Positions 42,000-51,217 of a stretch of DNA of 64,000 bases are shown piece by piece (position 1 is the first letter of the stretch; every line of letters starts with the position of its first letter). This stretch comes from Bacteroidia bacterium (GTDB taxonomy: Bacteria > Bacteroidota > Bacteroidia > J057). The DNA is taken from NCBI GenBank assembly GCA_030430205.1, contig JAUIGE010000026.1:1-64000 (forward strand), written 5' to 3'. The notes below the pieces were generated by a model, which saw nothing but the letters and a program-made list of their open reading frames with translations, did not search any database and was not told the origin of the DNA. The translations under genes and the position numbers were made by a program.

Positions 42000-44933
42000 T
42001 TAAAAATTAGCATTTACACCAAGCAAAAAGGTCCTGGAACGTGGATAAATGTTGTTATCAATACCACTAAATACCTCTGGATCAATACCGCTGTAGTTGG
42101 TAATCAGCAAAGGATTCTGAGCCGTCAGAGAAACGCGAATATTATTCTCTTTCTCAAATAGGTTGCGGAAGTTGTAAGCAAATGTAACGTTGTCCAATCT
42201 GAAGAACGAAGCATCTTCGATATAGTGGTCACTCAGGTACTGAGGCACGGTAAAATCAACTCCTGTATAACCAGAATTGATGTTGCTCAGGTAATTGGTA
42301 CTTGCGTACAGGTTATTGTAGTTAGCGCCTTCTGACAGGACGTTGTTGTACATATAGTTGCCAAAATTGGCACGTCCTGCAAAAGAGAAGTCAAAATTGC
42401 CATAAGAAAGGAGAGAGGTCAAACCGAAGAACAGATCTGGTGCAGGTTTTTCCAACTGATAGCGATCATCAGGAGAAATCTGTCCATCTCCATTGCGGTC
42501 AACATACAATCCTTCAATCGGCAAGCCGTTTTCGTCATACACCTGCTCATACACAAAGAAAGAGTTGGAAGGAAAGCCAACAGAGTGAATCTGGATCATA
42601 TTGCCCACACCACCAGAAATTCCGCCTGTGGCTACGCCCTGGTAGTTGGGATCTTCTGTTGCAGTCAGTCTTGTGATTTTGTTGTTGTTCATCGTCATGT
42701 TAAAGCCTACTTCCCAGAAAGCATTTTTCTCTTTGTTTTCATAAGGAATAACGTTAACCATGAACTCAAAGCCTTTGTTTTCCAAATCACCCACATTGGT
42801 GGTGATGAAGTTGGTCAGGTTGGTACCTGCAGGCACAGGGATGAAGTTCAACAAGTCTGTTGTATAGCGCTGATAGTACTCGATAGAACCGTAGACACGG
42901 TTGTTAAATAGAGAGTAATCCATACCTACGTTATAGGTGGTTGTCTCTTCCCATTTGATATTGGCGTCATAGCCATTGGCGCGGAGGGTTTGGTAGAAAA
43001 CGTCACCCAACTGATACTGAGCCGTGCTCTGGCTGCCCTGATACACAGCGAGATAAGGGTAATAGTCTTCGCCTATATCCTGCTGTCCGGTGATACCATA
43101 TCCCAAACGCAGTTTGAGGTTATTTACCTTGCCTTCTTTGTCTTCTATCAACTTAACAGCCAAAGCTGCCGCAGGGAAAAAGCCTGAGCGATTTCCCGGA
43201 CCAAAGCGGGATGAATAGTCATTTCTTGCCGTCAGGGTCAGGAGAAAACGATCGTAGCTCAGGTTTGCTCTACCAAACCAGGAAAGGAGGAAATACTCCT
43301 TGGGTTCGGTAATCTCTGGGGTTATGATTTTGTTTCCTGAAGTATTGGTACCGAAGCGATAGTCTTCTTTGTAAAAATGCTGCCAGGAATAACCGCCCAT
43401 GACATCTACATTCAAGCCGTTGAATTCCTTCACATAGTTCAGGTAGAAATCGAGCAGCTCATTTCTTTTGGTCTGGTTGTACTGGTGGTTGAGGCCTGTA
43501 TCAGCAAACTGAAATGCTGCATTTACCGGAACAGTGATGGTTCCTTCCCCTTTAGAGATATCATATCCCAGGTTCAGGTTGGCGCGAAGCTCAGGCATAA
43601 ATGGGAAACGGTAATCTACCTGTGTGCTGATGATATGACGCTGCACATCAGAAACATCTTCCTTCAGCTCCAGGAGAGCCAGGGGGTTGGTAGCAGCCAG
43701 CGGATTGGGGTTGCCATTCTGCTGCAGCCAGGTGAAGTATCCACCATAGGCATTCCCTGCATCCAGCACCTCCTGGGTAGGATCGAAGCGCGTAGCGTTA
43801 CCGATAGCTCCATGATCCGCGAAGCGGTTGGAAGTGAGGGCGCTTTTCAGGCTGAAATTCACCTGCAAGGTGTTGTTCAGGAAACCTGGGTTCAGGTTTA
43901 CAGCAGCCGTTGTACGGTTGAAACCGTCCGTCTTCAGCAGACCGGTTTTGTTGGTATAACCCAAAGAAACACGGTAAGGCAGGATGCCTATGCCACCAGA
44001 AGCACTGAGGTTGTGGTCATGCTGCATACCTGTCTGGTATATCTCACTCTGCCAGTCTGTGTTGGCATTTCCGAGCAAACCTCTTGCGGGATGGCCTTCC
44101 TCAAAACGAGACTCGATCAGCGCACGGTACTCATCTGCATTCAATACATCAATGGATTTGGCCACATTGCTCATCGCTGCGCTACCGTTGTAGTTGAGGC
44201 GGATTTTCTTGCCCAATTTACCTTTCTTGGTGGTAATCAGGATAACACCATTGGAAGCACGGGAACCGTAGATAGCGGTTGCAGAAGCGTCTTTCAGCAC
44301 AGTGAAAGTCTCGATATCGTTGGGGTTAACGATGTTAAGTGGGTTACGCTCACCTGAGATTCCGTCGTTGGCGACGGGCACTCCGTCAATAACGATCAAA
44401 GGATCGTTGCTTGCACTCAGAGAAGATCCGCCACGGATACGGATGGTAGCTCCGCCTCCGGGGTCCCCTCCGGTGGTAATCTGTACACCGGCAATCTTAC
44501 CGGAGAGCAATTCCTGGGCGCCTGTGATAGCTCCCTTGTTGAAATACTCCTCTCCTACTGTCTGGATTGCACCTGTAGCGTCTTCTTTCTTTACTGTACC
44601 ATATCCGATCACCATCACTTCATCAAGTGTGGTTCCCGGGCTCATGGAAAAGTTCAGGACATCAGAGCTGCCGATTTCTTTTGTGTCATCAGGATATCCT
44701 ACATAGGTCACCCGTAACTTGTTGTAGCCTTCAGGAAGAACTATTTTGTAGTTTCCTTCTGCATCGGAATACGTGCCCTGAAACAGGTCAACCACGATAA
44801 TCGTGGCACCTGCCATAGGATCTCCTGTTTCGGAGTCTGTGATTTTACCCGTGATGGTACGTTGCCCCAGCATCATTGCAGGCAAAAGCAGCATACATCC
44901 TAACAGGAAAATCGAAAAAATCAACTTTTTCAT
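42000..44933 (-). CDS. SusC/RagA TonB-dependent outer-membrane transporter
   Basis: A 977-aa protein: signal peptide, carboxypeptidase-D-regulatory-like domain (~24-105, TITGKITDSETGDPMAGATI), plug domain (~110-225, with LDEVMVIGYGTVKKEDATGAI, IRIRGGSSLSASNDPLIVIDG and VLKDASATAIYGSRASNGVILITTKKG) and a 22-strand-type barrel ending in a terminal aromatic strand. It imports glycan fragments with SusD as lid. It is the first gene of susC-susD-susE; the SusE-type modules suggest an alpha-glucan substrate. It has a 325-base upstream region with possible operators. Unlike the three SusC-like genes upstream of it, it keeps the full SusC N-terminus. Confidence 0.95.
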   Translation of the reverse strand: MKKLIFSIFLLGCMLLLPAMMLGQRTITGKITDSETGDPMAGATIIVVDLFQGTYSDAEGNYKIVLPEGYNKLRVTYVGYPDDTKEIGSSDVLNFSMSPGTTLDEVMVIGYGTVKKEDATGAIQTVGEEYFNKGAITGAQELLSGKIAGVQITTGGDPGGGATIRIRGGSSLSASNDPLIVIDGVPVANDGISGERNPLNIVNPNDIETFTVLKDASATAIYGSRASNGVILITTKKGKLGKKIRLNYNGSAAMSNVAKSIDVLNADEYRALIESRFEEGHPARGLLGNANTDWQSEIYQTGMQHDHNLSASGGIGILPYRVSLGYTNKTGLLKTDGFNRTTAAVNLNPGFLNNTLQVNFSLKSALTSNRFADHGAIGNATRFDPTQEVLDAGNAYGGYFTWLQQNGNPNPLAATNPLALLELKEDVSDVQRHIISTQVDYRFPFMPELRANLNLGYDISKGEGTITVPVNAAFQFADTGLNHQYNQTKRNELLDFYLNYVKEFNGLNVDVMGGYSWQHFYKEDYRFGTNTSGNKIITPEITEPKEYFLLSWFGRANLSYDRFLLTLTARNDYSSRFGPGNRSGFFPAAALAVKLIEDKEGKVNNLKLRLGYGITGQQDIGEDYYPYLAVYQGSQSTAQYQLGDVFYQTLRANGYDANIKWEETTTYNVGMDYSLFNNRVYGSIEYYQRYTTDLLNFIPVPAGTNLTNFITTNVGDLENKGFEFMVNVIPYENKEKNAFWEVGFNMTMNNNKITRLTATEDPNYQGVATGGISGGVGNMIQIHSVGFPSNSFFVYEQVYDENGLPIEGLYVDRNGDGQISPDDRYQLEKPAPDLFFGLTSLLSYGNFDFSFAGRANFGNYMYNNVLSEGANYNNLYASTNYLSNINSGYTGVDFTVPQYLSDHYIEDASFFRLDNVTFAYNFRNLFEKENNIRVSLTAQNPLLITNYSGIDPEVFSGIDNNIYPRSRTFLLGVNANF

Positions 44934-45016
44934 AAAAGTGAATTTTTGATTAAATAAAATTAAAAAATTACTAAACTAAGTAGATGGTTGTTGAATAGGT
45001 TGAAACCATTTTTTCT

Positions 45017-45034
45017 GGCGTTTACGTGGCGTTT
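45017..45034. promoter_or_regulatory. GGCGTTT direct repeats upstream of susC
   Basis: GGCGTTT occurs at 45017-45023 and again at 45028-45034, an 11-base offset that places both copies on the same face of the helix. They lie about 85-100 bases before the susC start. This spacing suits a dimeric activator or repressor. The regulator is unknown. Confidence 0.3.
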
Positions 45035-45139
45035 TATGGAGAAAAATCTATCTTTTTATCTAAAAATCAGCATATAGCTATTTCTACATTATACAAGTAT
45101 ATATGGCTTTAGCGGGAAAAACAAGAACAAAAAAGTCGT

Positions 45140-45147
45140 AAACGTTT
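45140..45147. promoter_or_regulatory. AAACGTTT palindrome, possible LacI-type operator
   Basis: A perfect 8-bp palindrome centred on CG, about 207 bases before the susC start. LacI-family regulators of sugar genes often recognise CG-centred palindromes of this kind. An identical 8-mer also occurs at 24706-24713 before an unrelated gene, which is about what chance allows, so the call is weak. Confidence 0.22.
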
Positions 45148-45258
45148 TCGGGCCACAAAAAAACAGAAATTTGTTGAAGGGATGACTTTTGCACAAAAAA
45201 TGAGGGGAAAATATCGGCTTTTACCAAAGTAAAAAGTCTTGAAATTGTTTGACAAATA

Positions 45259-47880
45259 TCATTGGTGGGGTGTTATAATCACCTCCACAACCCAATTTCT
45301 CGGAACCGGATAGAGGCTCTCGTCTATCCCCCGGGGAATATCTGGATTACGACCCTGAAAGTTGGTGAGGGTAAAAAGATTTTGGGAAATGAAAGCAAAA
45401 CTCACTGAGCGGTTTTGCCCCATTCCATTGGGCAACCGATATGCCAGACGCAGGTTATCCAATCTGAAAAAGGAGGCATTTTGGAGAAAATGATCGCTCT
45501 GGTACTGAGGAGTTAAAAAGTTAACGCTCTCATGCTCCGCATGGGTATTGAGCAAAAAGCCTGAGTTATGGTAGAGGGAGTTGCTTTGCTGGGTTAATTC
45601 CTGATTGTATATCAAATAATTGAGGCGGGCACTGCTGATAAAAGAAAGCTCCCAGTTCTTGATAGCCAGGTTGCCAAAAAAGCCAATGCGGTTTGTAGGC
45701 CATTTATTTTTCCTCACATACGAATATTGGCTGCTGTTCGCCTGTGGCGGCTCATAAACCCCTTCTATCGGTAAGCCAAGTGCATCATATACCTGCTCGG
45801 ACAGGTAAAAGGACTGAGCCGGATGCCCCACACTATGTGTTTGAACATAAACTCCGCCTGTTGCTGAAGGCAAAAATGGCCCTGTAGGAATACCCTCGGG
45901 GAAGCCGGCATCAGCAAACAAAACGGAATCGGCTACCCGTGTTACTTCATTTTGGTATACAGTCAGGTTGATCCCCAAAGAGAAGTTCCTGCTTTTCTGT
46001 TGAATAAGCGTGGCTACCAGCTGCAATTCAACACCTGTTTTTTTCATATCCCCGCCAAAATTGTAAAAGGAAGGGGTGCCAGGTCCCCCAAAAAAAGTTC
46101 TCCAATTCAACAAATTGGACATATCATGATGAAAATAAGAAAGAGAGCCCCAAAGCTTTTGCTGGAAAAAAGCATAATCCAGCCCTACATCCCACTTTTC
46201 ATGCTTTTCTGCCCAGAGATTTATGCGTGCGCTATCTGGCCTGTGGTGAGAGTTCGTCAGGCTGTAGCCTGCCCGCAGCTTCAGAAAAGCGGATGGAGCC
46301 GCAGGACTACCCAACAGCTTCCAGCTGAACCCCAAAGAGCTGATGCCTCCTGCCCTATTGGATGGGAAAAAGGGATACTCAAAACTCCTCCTCCCCGATA
46401 AGGTCAGCACATCTTTCCACGCCAGAGAGGCCTGCGTCCAGAGAGCTTTATTTTTCAGGTAGCCATGGGAATCCGTCGATCTTCGGTTGGAAGAAAAACC
46501 TCCAAAGGAGAAGTAATTTATTTTATGGGATTGTTTTTGGTAAAAAGCCCCTTCTGTCAGCTTCAGGCTCATATTTCCCCATTTTTTTTCAACATCCACC
46601 CAGCTTTCCAAAAAGAGATTTTGGTTCTTATGGCGGGTTTCTTCTGTATAAATAACCCCCAATCCCAGGACGCCAGCATCCTTAGGGATGGTATCCAATT
46701 GCTCTCCGGTATATTCATCATAAAAAGCCCTGAAATTCAGTCGAAGAAAAGGCAGTTTATCGGGAGAAAAATGCAGCGCTGCCTGGGAAATCGTGCGATT
46801 GCCATGTAAGCGGTCGTTTACTTGCTCAAGCAATGCAAGCGGGTTTTTGGGAGCCTGGGTATTAATTTGACGAGAGCTTCCTATCCGCTCATAGGTGGTG
46901 TAGCCGCCCCAGGGGTGATCCGGTTCTGGATCATAAACCGGCTGGGTGGGGTCAAAACGCAGGGCGTAATACATCGCACCTGGACTTGCGAGGCGGCTTT
47001 GATCCCAGGAAGTTCTAAGTCCCAGCTTTAGCTGGAGTTGATCCTGTAGGAAGCTGGGAGCCAGCTTGACATCCGTACTTAATCGTTGAAATCGGGCGGT
47101 TTTCAACATCCCTCTTTCATCCGTATAACCCGCCGAAACGCGATAAGGCAGCAATTTTCCTCCCGCAGTATAAAGCCCTCCCTCCAAAGAAACATGGTGA
47201 TTGTTCCAGCTTCCAGTCTGAAATATTTCTTGCTGCCAATCTGTATAGCCCAATCCCAGCTTATTTATGGCATTGTCATCTGGTCCATATCTGTATTGAA
47301 TCAATTCCCTGAATTGGCCGGGACTCAACACAGGCGTCAGCCTGCTGGCTTGACTGATCCCCGCTCCTCCCTGGTAGCGGACCCGAAATTCCTTGCTGCC
47401 CTGAGCAGCCTTGCTCTCAATGAGAATGACGCCATTGCTGCCGCGGTGGCCATATCTGGCTGTGGCTTCAGCATCTTTTAATACCGTAACAGAAGCTATA
47501 TCTGCCGGATTTAAAAATGCCAGGGGCTGGCGAATCGCCTGCAAATAATCATCATATTCATCCATCTGACCCGGAAAATCCTCATTCGCCAAAGGCAAAC
47601 CGTCCAGCACAATCAAAGGCTGGGAAAATAAGCTCATCGGGCTTCCCAGGCGCAGCCTAAGTTCAGGCTCTCCGCCTGGTTCGGCAGAGGGAAATACCTC
47701 CACCCCCGGCACCTTCCCTATCAGAAATTCCAGGGGATTGGAAATCATCCCGGAGGCAAAATCTGCCTCATCGAGACGCTGAAAACGGAGGCTATCAGCC
47801 TTTTCGGCAGGCTTTTCCTGACTCAACAGGTGGAAGGGAAAGAGATAAAGGGCAAGGAGAAATAAGATAAAATGGCGCAT
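45259..47880 (-). CDS. SusC-like TonB-dependent receptor without SusD partner (copy A)
   Basis: An 873-aa protein: signal peptide (to HLLSQ), then directly a plug domain (LEFLIGKVPGVEVFPS, LRLRLGSPMSLFSQPLIVLDGLPL, VLKDAEATARYGHRGSNGVILIESK) and a SusC-type barrel ending at NWVVEVIITPHQ. The carboxypeptidase-regulatory domain found in normal SusC is absent. No susD follows. The ATG at 47880 starts the signal peptide. It lies 20 bases after copy B on the same strand, so they are probably co-transcribed. An insertion MDEYDDYLQAIRQ in the plug is absent from copy B. Ligand unknown. Confidence 0.9.
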   Translation of the reverse strand: MRHFILFLLALYLFPFHLLSQEKPAEKADSLRFQRLDEADFASGMISNPLEFLIGKVPGVEVFPSAEPGGEPELRLRLGSPMSLFSQPLIVLDGLPLANEDFPGQMDEYDDYLQAIRQPLAFLNPADIASVTVLKDAEATARYGHRGSNGVILIESKAAQGSKEFRVRYQGGAGISQASRLTPVLSPGQFRELIQYRYGPDDNAINKLGLGYTDWQQEIFQTGSWNNHHVSLEGGLYTAGGKLLPYRVSAGYTDERGMLKTARFQRLSTDVKLAPSFLQDQLQLKLGLRTSWDQSRLASPGAMYYALRFDPTQPVYDPEPDHPWGGYTTYERIGSSRQINTQAPKNPLALLEQVNDRLHGNRTISQAALHFSPDKLPFLRLNFRAFYDEYTGEQLDTIPKDAGVLGLGVIYTEETRHKNQNLFLESWVDVEKKWGNMSLKLTEGAFYQKQSHKINYFSFGGFSSNRRSTDSHGYLKNKALWTQASLAWKDVLTLSGRRSFEYPFFPSNRAGGISSLGFSWKLLGSPAAPSAFLKLRAGYSLTNSHHRPDSARINLWAEKHEKWDVGLDYAFFQQKLWGSLSYFHHDMSNLLNWRTFFGGPGTPSFYNFGGDMKKTGVELQLVATLIQQKSRNFSLGINLTVYQNEVTRVADSVLFADAGFPEGIPTGPFLPSATGGVYVQTHSVGHPAQSFYLSEQVYDALGLPIEGVYEPPQANSSQYSYVRKNKWPTNRIGFFGNLAIKNWELSFISSARLNYLIYNQELTQQSNSLYHNSGFLLNTHAEHESVNFLTPQYQSDHFLQNASFFRLDNLRLAYRLPNGMGQNRSVSFAFISQNLFTLTNFQGRNPDIPRGIDESLYPVPRNWVVEVIITPHQ

Positions 47881-47900
47881 GGGGATGTATTTTTCAGGGT

Positions 47901-50447
47901 TTACAAATTCATTTTTATCTCCAACACCCAACTCCTCGCTACAGGGTATGGGCTGTTGTCCAATCCCCAGGGGAGGTCCGGGTTTCGGCCTTCATAGTTG
48001 GTGAGGGTAAAAAGGTTCTGGGAAATGAAAGCCAAACTCAGGGGCCGGTTTTTTCCAACCCCATCCGGAAACTGATATGCCAGACGGAGGTTATCCAATC
48101 TGAAAAAGGAGGCATTTTGGAGGAAGTGATCGCTAATATATTGTGGAATGTTAAAGTCCAGGCTGGCATGCTCCGCATGTGTATTGATGAGGTAGTTGGT
48201 AGAAAAATACAAGTTATTACTTGTTTGAGAGAGTTCCTGATTGTACATCAGGTTCCAGGGCCGCAGGCTGCTGACAAAAGAAAGGCTTATGTTTTTATGG
48301 AAAAAACTGCCATTAAGGCCTATCCGGGTATCCGGCCCTTTTTTATCCTTTACATATCGGTCGCCTGGGGTGATTTGACCATCTCCATTTTGATCAACAT
48401 ATAAACCTTCCACCGGAATCCCTTCCGCATCATATACCTGCTCATACAGATAGAATGAATTCGTAGCGTGTCCCTCAGCATGAATCTGAACCGTATTCCC
48501 CACAGCGCCAGTAATGCCTCCAGTATAGATAACACGATCCGTAGTGATAGGGCCTGAATAAAGATTTACTATACGGTTTTGGGTAAAAAACAAATTCAGT
48601 CCGAAGGTCAGGGAGCTTTCCTTTTTTTGTATCGCAATTGCATCCAGCTTCAATTCCAGTCCGCTCTGCTGCATGCTACCGATATTGGCGAAAATAAGAC
48701 CGAATGAATTCACTCCTGTCGGAACAAGAATCTTGTTTATCAAATCGTTTATATTCCTGTGAAAAAATGTAGCAGAAGCCTGAAGACGATATTGAAAAAA
48801 GGCAAAGTCTGCCCCGATGTTCTTCACGTTATGGCGCTCTGGAAGGACATCCCTAAAAGGAGTGATGCCTTCAGCACGGTAAGTTGTCATATTCTGACCC
48901 ACACGGATTTTCAGAAAATTCAGCTTGCCTGTATCCCGCTCAAAAAGCTTCCAGGCCAGGGAAGCCGCAGGCAGTCCGCCCGGCCATAGGGTGGTGTAAA
49001 AAAATGCTTCCCTTCGATAACTTAGGTTCAGCGTCAGGTGATCCCGCCAATTTAGCGTAGCTCTTCCCCAATAGCTTCCAAAAACCTGCCAATTTTCACT
49101 GAAACCGAACATTATGGTCCCAGAGCTGTTGCTTTCCCCTTTTGAAAAGGATTGATATAACCTCTGGTAGGAAACTCCACCGATGAGATTGAGGGAAAAA
49201 TTTTCACCCGCTCTTTCATAGGCCAGCCAGCTTTCCAGCAATACATTATATTTGCGTTGGTAATATGCTCCCACAAATCCAGGATCAAAGGAATAACTCG
49301 CTGCCAGTGGAGAAATAACATCTTTCCGATCAGATTGAAATTCATCATAGATGCTTCTGGTATGAAATTTCAAATTTGGAATAAATCGAGGTGCATATTC
49401 CAGGCTGGCAAAGGAAAAGAGCCTCTGGGCATTTGCATTATTTTCCCGTTGTTCCAATAAAGCAAGTGGATTGGAAGGAGCCAGTGGATTGGGATTGCCA
49501 TTGGGTTGAAGGTGGGTGGTATAGCCTCCAAAGTCATTTCCGGGATCATATACGGGCATACTGGGGTTAAAAACGAGCGCACTTCTCAACGCACGCTGGT
49601 CCGCGAAGCGATTATTTTCGAAAGAGGTTCGAAATCCAAATTCAAGCTTCAAACTTTCCCTAAAAAAGGTAGGAGTAAGCTTCATATCTGTGGTAGCCCG
49701 TCGAAAAAGATCTGTTTTCAGCAATCCATTTTCATGGGTATACCCAATCGCAATCCGATAAGGCAAATTCTTCACCCCGCCTGAGAAACTCAGATGATGG
49801 TTATTCCAGCTGCCATGGCGCAGGATTTCATCCTGCCAGTCGGTATTTGCATCGCCCAAAAGCTGCACAGCAGGGTGATTATCCCCATATCTCTCACGAA
49901 TCAATTCGCGAAAATCGTCCGCTGCAAGTACCGGCGTCAGCCGAGTAGCCGTGCTCAGGCCCAGGCCTGCGTGATAGTTCAGCTGTAGTTTTTCGCCTGC
50001 TTCGGCAGACTTTGTCTGGATCAGAATGACGCCATTATTGGCTCGATAGCCATAGATCGCTGTGGCTTCGGCATCCTTGAGGATGGTGAAAGAGGCGATA
50101 TCATCGGGATTCAGAAATGCCAAAGGGTCTCGGGTTCCTGAGAATTCGTCATTTGCCATCGGCAAACCATCCACGACAATAAGCGACTGATTGAAAAAGC
50201 TGAGGGGACTGCCCAGCCGAATCCTCAGTTCAGGGCCGGCACCTGGCTCATAAACCTGAAAAAGCTCCACACCGGGCAGCCTGCCCAGTAACAATTCCAG
50301 CGGACTGGAGATCATCCCCCTATTAAAATCTGCCTCAGCGAGACGCTGAAAACGGAGGCTATCGGCCTTTTCGGCAGGCTTTTCCTGACTCAACAGGTGG
50401 AAGGGAAAGAGGTGAAGGGCAAGGAGAAATAAGATAGTTTGGCGCAT
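47901..50447 (-). CDS. SusC-like TonB-dependent receptor without SusD partner (copy B)
   Basis: An 848-aa protein with the same plan as copy A: signal peptide, plug (LELLLGRLPGVELFQ, LRIRLGSPLSFFNQSLIVVDG, ILKDAEATAIYGYRANNGVILIQTK), then barrel ending SWVLEIKMNL. It lacks the carboxypeptidase-regulatory domain and a susD partner. The first 120 bases of the gene are almost identical to copy A, while the bodies have diverged. It retains the EQVYDAEGIPVEGLYVDQNGDG region, a calcium-like loop common in SusC barrels. It lies downstream of the tRNA-Thr gene and its terminator on the same strand. Confidence 0.9.
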   Translation of the reverse strand: MRQTILFLLALHLFPFHLLSQEKPAEKADSLRFQRLAEADFNRGMISSPLELLLGRLPGVELFQVYEPGAGPELRIRLGSPLSFFNQSLIVVDGLPMANDEFSGTRDPLAFLNPDDIASFTILKDAEATAIYGYRANNGVILIQTKSAEAGEKLQLNYHAGLGLSTATRLTPVLAADDFRELIRERYGDNHPAVQLLGDANTDWQDEILRHGSWNNHHLSFSGGVKNLPYRIAIGYTHENGLLKTDLFRRATTDMKLTPTFFRESLKLEFGFRTSFENNRFADQRALRSALVFNPSMPVYDPGNDFGGYTTHLQPNGNPNPLAPSNPLALLEQRENNANAQRLFSFASLEYAPRFIPNLKFHTRSIYDEFQSDRKDVISPLAASYSFDPGFVGAYYQRKYNVLLESWLAYERAGENFSLNLIGGVSYQRLYQSFSKGESNSSGTIMFGFSENWQVFGSYWGRATLNWRDHLTLNLSYRREAFFYTTLWPGGLPAASLAWKLFERDTGKLNFLKIRVGQNMTTYRAEGITPFRDVLPERHNVKNIGADFAFFQYRLQASATFFHRNINDLINKILVPTGVNSFGLIFANIGSMQQSGLELKLDAIAIQKKESSLTFGLNLFFTQNRIVNLYSGPITTDRVIYTGGITGAVGNTVQIHAEGHATNSFYLYEQVYDAEGIPVEGLYVDQNGDGQITPGDRYVKDKKGPDTRIGLNGSFFHKNISLSFVSSLRPWNLMYNQELSQTSNNLYFSTNYLINTHAEHASLDFNIPQYISDHFLQNASFFRLDNLRLAYQFPDGVGKNRPLSLAFISQNLFTLTNYEGRNPDLPWGLDNSPYPVARSWVLEIKMNL

Positions 50448-50481
50448 GGGGTTTGAATTAAGGGTTGAGTATTCAATATAC

Positions 50482-50508
50482 AAAAAAATCCCAAAGCCAT
50501 CGGCTTTG
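50482..50508 (-). terminator. intrinsic terminator of the tRNA-Thr gene
   Basis: On the minus strand CAAAGCC pairs with GGCTTTG (50492-50498 and 50502-50508, three-base loop), followed by two G, one A and seven T residues (the A run at 50482-50488 on the plus strand). It begins eleven bases after the tRNA 3' end: a textbook terminator. Confidence 0.85.
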
Positions 50509-50518
50509 AGATTATTTG

Positions 50519-50591
50519 AGCCACCAACTGGAGTCGAACCAGCGACCTATTCATTACGAGTGAATCGCTCTACCAACTGAGCTATGGTGGC
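50519..50591 (-). tRNA. tRNA-Thr(CGT)
   Basis: A 73-base cloverleaf folds by hand: acceptor GCCACCA/TGGTGGC, D-stem GCTC/GAGC, anticodon stem ATTCA/TGAAT with loop CTCGTAA (anticodon CGT, reads ACG, with A37), T-stem GCTGG/CCAGT with loop TTCGACT, discriminator T. CCA is not encoded. It has its own terminator. It lies between the SusD-less susC-like copies, on the same strand as them. Confidence 0.96.
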
Positions 50592-50735
50592 TATTACAAG
50601 AGCAATATTAGGAAGATTTGCGGAAAGAAAACAAGCTTTCCCGGGAAAGTTTGAAGCGAATTTTTGGGCGCGTCCATATAGGGGAAACTTCACTTGAACT
50701 TGTCATGGATGAAACAAAACCCAAAATCAATCAAC

Positions 50736-51182
50736 ATGAAAGTCTTTCTCTTCATCTTGCTGTTTCTGAGTATTTCCCTGAGTTCTCTTCCGGCTCAGGA
50801 TGAGCCCAACAAAAAAGTATTGTCACAGCTGACTGCGGACGAAAACGAGCAGGATTATGCGCGGATATTCGTTTATCGTCCCTGGCGATATACCAGCATA
50901 TTGGCTTCCATGCGCATGCATATAGACAAGCAAGCGAAATTGTTGCTTCCCAACAATGCGAAAGATACCCTCTATTTCCTGCCGGGAAAATATTGCCTCA
51001 AACGTAAAATAGGTGATGCCTTTCCTGAATATTTGCAGGTTGAAGCCGGAAAGAGCTACTACATCAAGCTGTATCCTTCTCTTTTGGGATATCGGCTTGA
51101 CATAGTGGACCCTTTCCTGGCACAGCAGGAACTGACATTTCATAGCTACCGCCGGACGGGGAGGTTGAAGGAGAAGTCATAG
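50736..51182 (+). CDS. DUF2846-like secreted protein
   Basis: A 148-aa protein with a signal peptide (to SSLPAQ). The pattern YARIFVYRPWRYTS, a central LPGKYCLKRK and the later LQVEAGKSYYIKLYP fit the DUF2846 group of small exported proteins. The family has no known function. The ATG at 50736 starts the signal; the open frame continues upstream without a signal. It is the only plus-strand gene inside the susC array, between tRNA-Thr (divergent) and copy C (convergent, 35-base gap). Confidence 0.75.
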   Translation: MKVFLFILLFLSISLSSLPAQDEPNKKVLSQLTADENEQDYARIFVYRPWRYTSILASMRMHIDKQAKLLLPNNAKDTLYFLPGKYCLKRKIGDAFPEYLQVEAGKSYYIKLYPSLLGYRLDIVDPFLAQQELTFHSYRRTGRLKEKS

Positions 51183-51217
51183 GAAATGCCACAGCCCCCT
51201 ACCATTAGGCAATCGGC

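Larger units (their letters stand above)
44934..45258. other. 325-base intergenic region, susC promoter
   Basis: No gene is visible. On the minus strand it holds the leader and promoter of the susC-susD-susE operon. It contains two GGCGTTT direct repeats 11 bases apart and an AAACGTTT palindrome, described separately. The stretch next to the susC start (44940-44985) is very AT-rich. No clear terminator for the upstream susC-like gene could be found. Confidence 0.6.

Noticed and set aside
43377-44357. A 326-codon open frame antisense to susC
   Set aside because: It is entirely opposite the conserved plug and barrel region of SusC, with no start context and no family resemblance.
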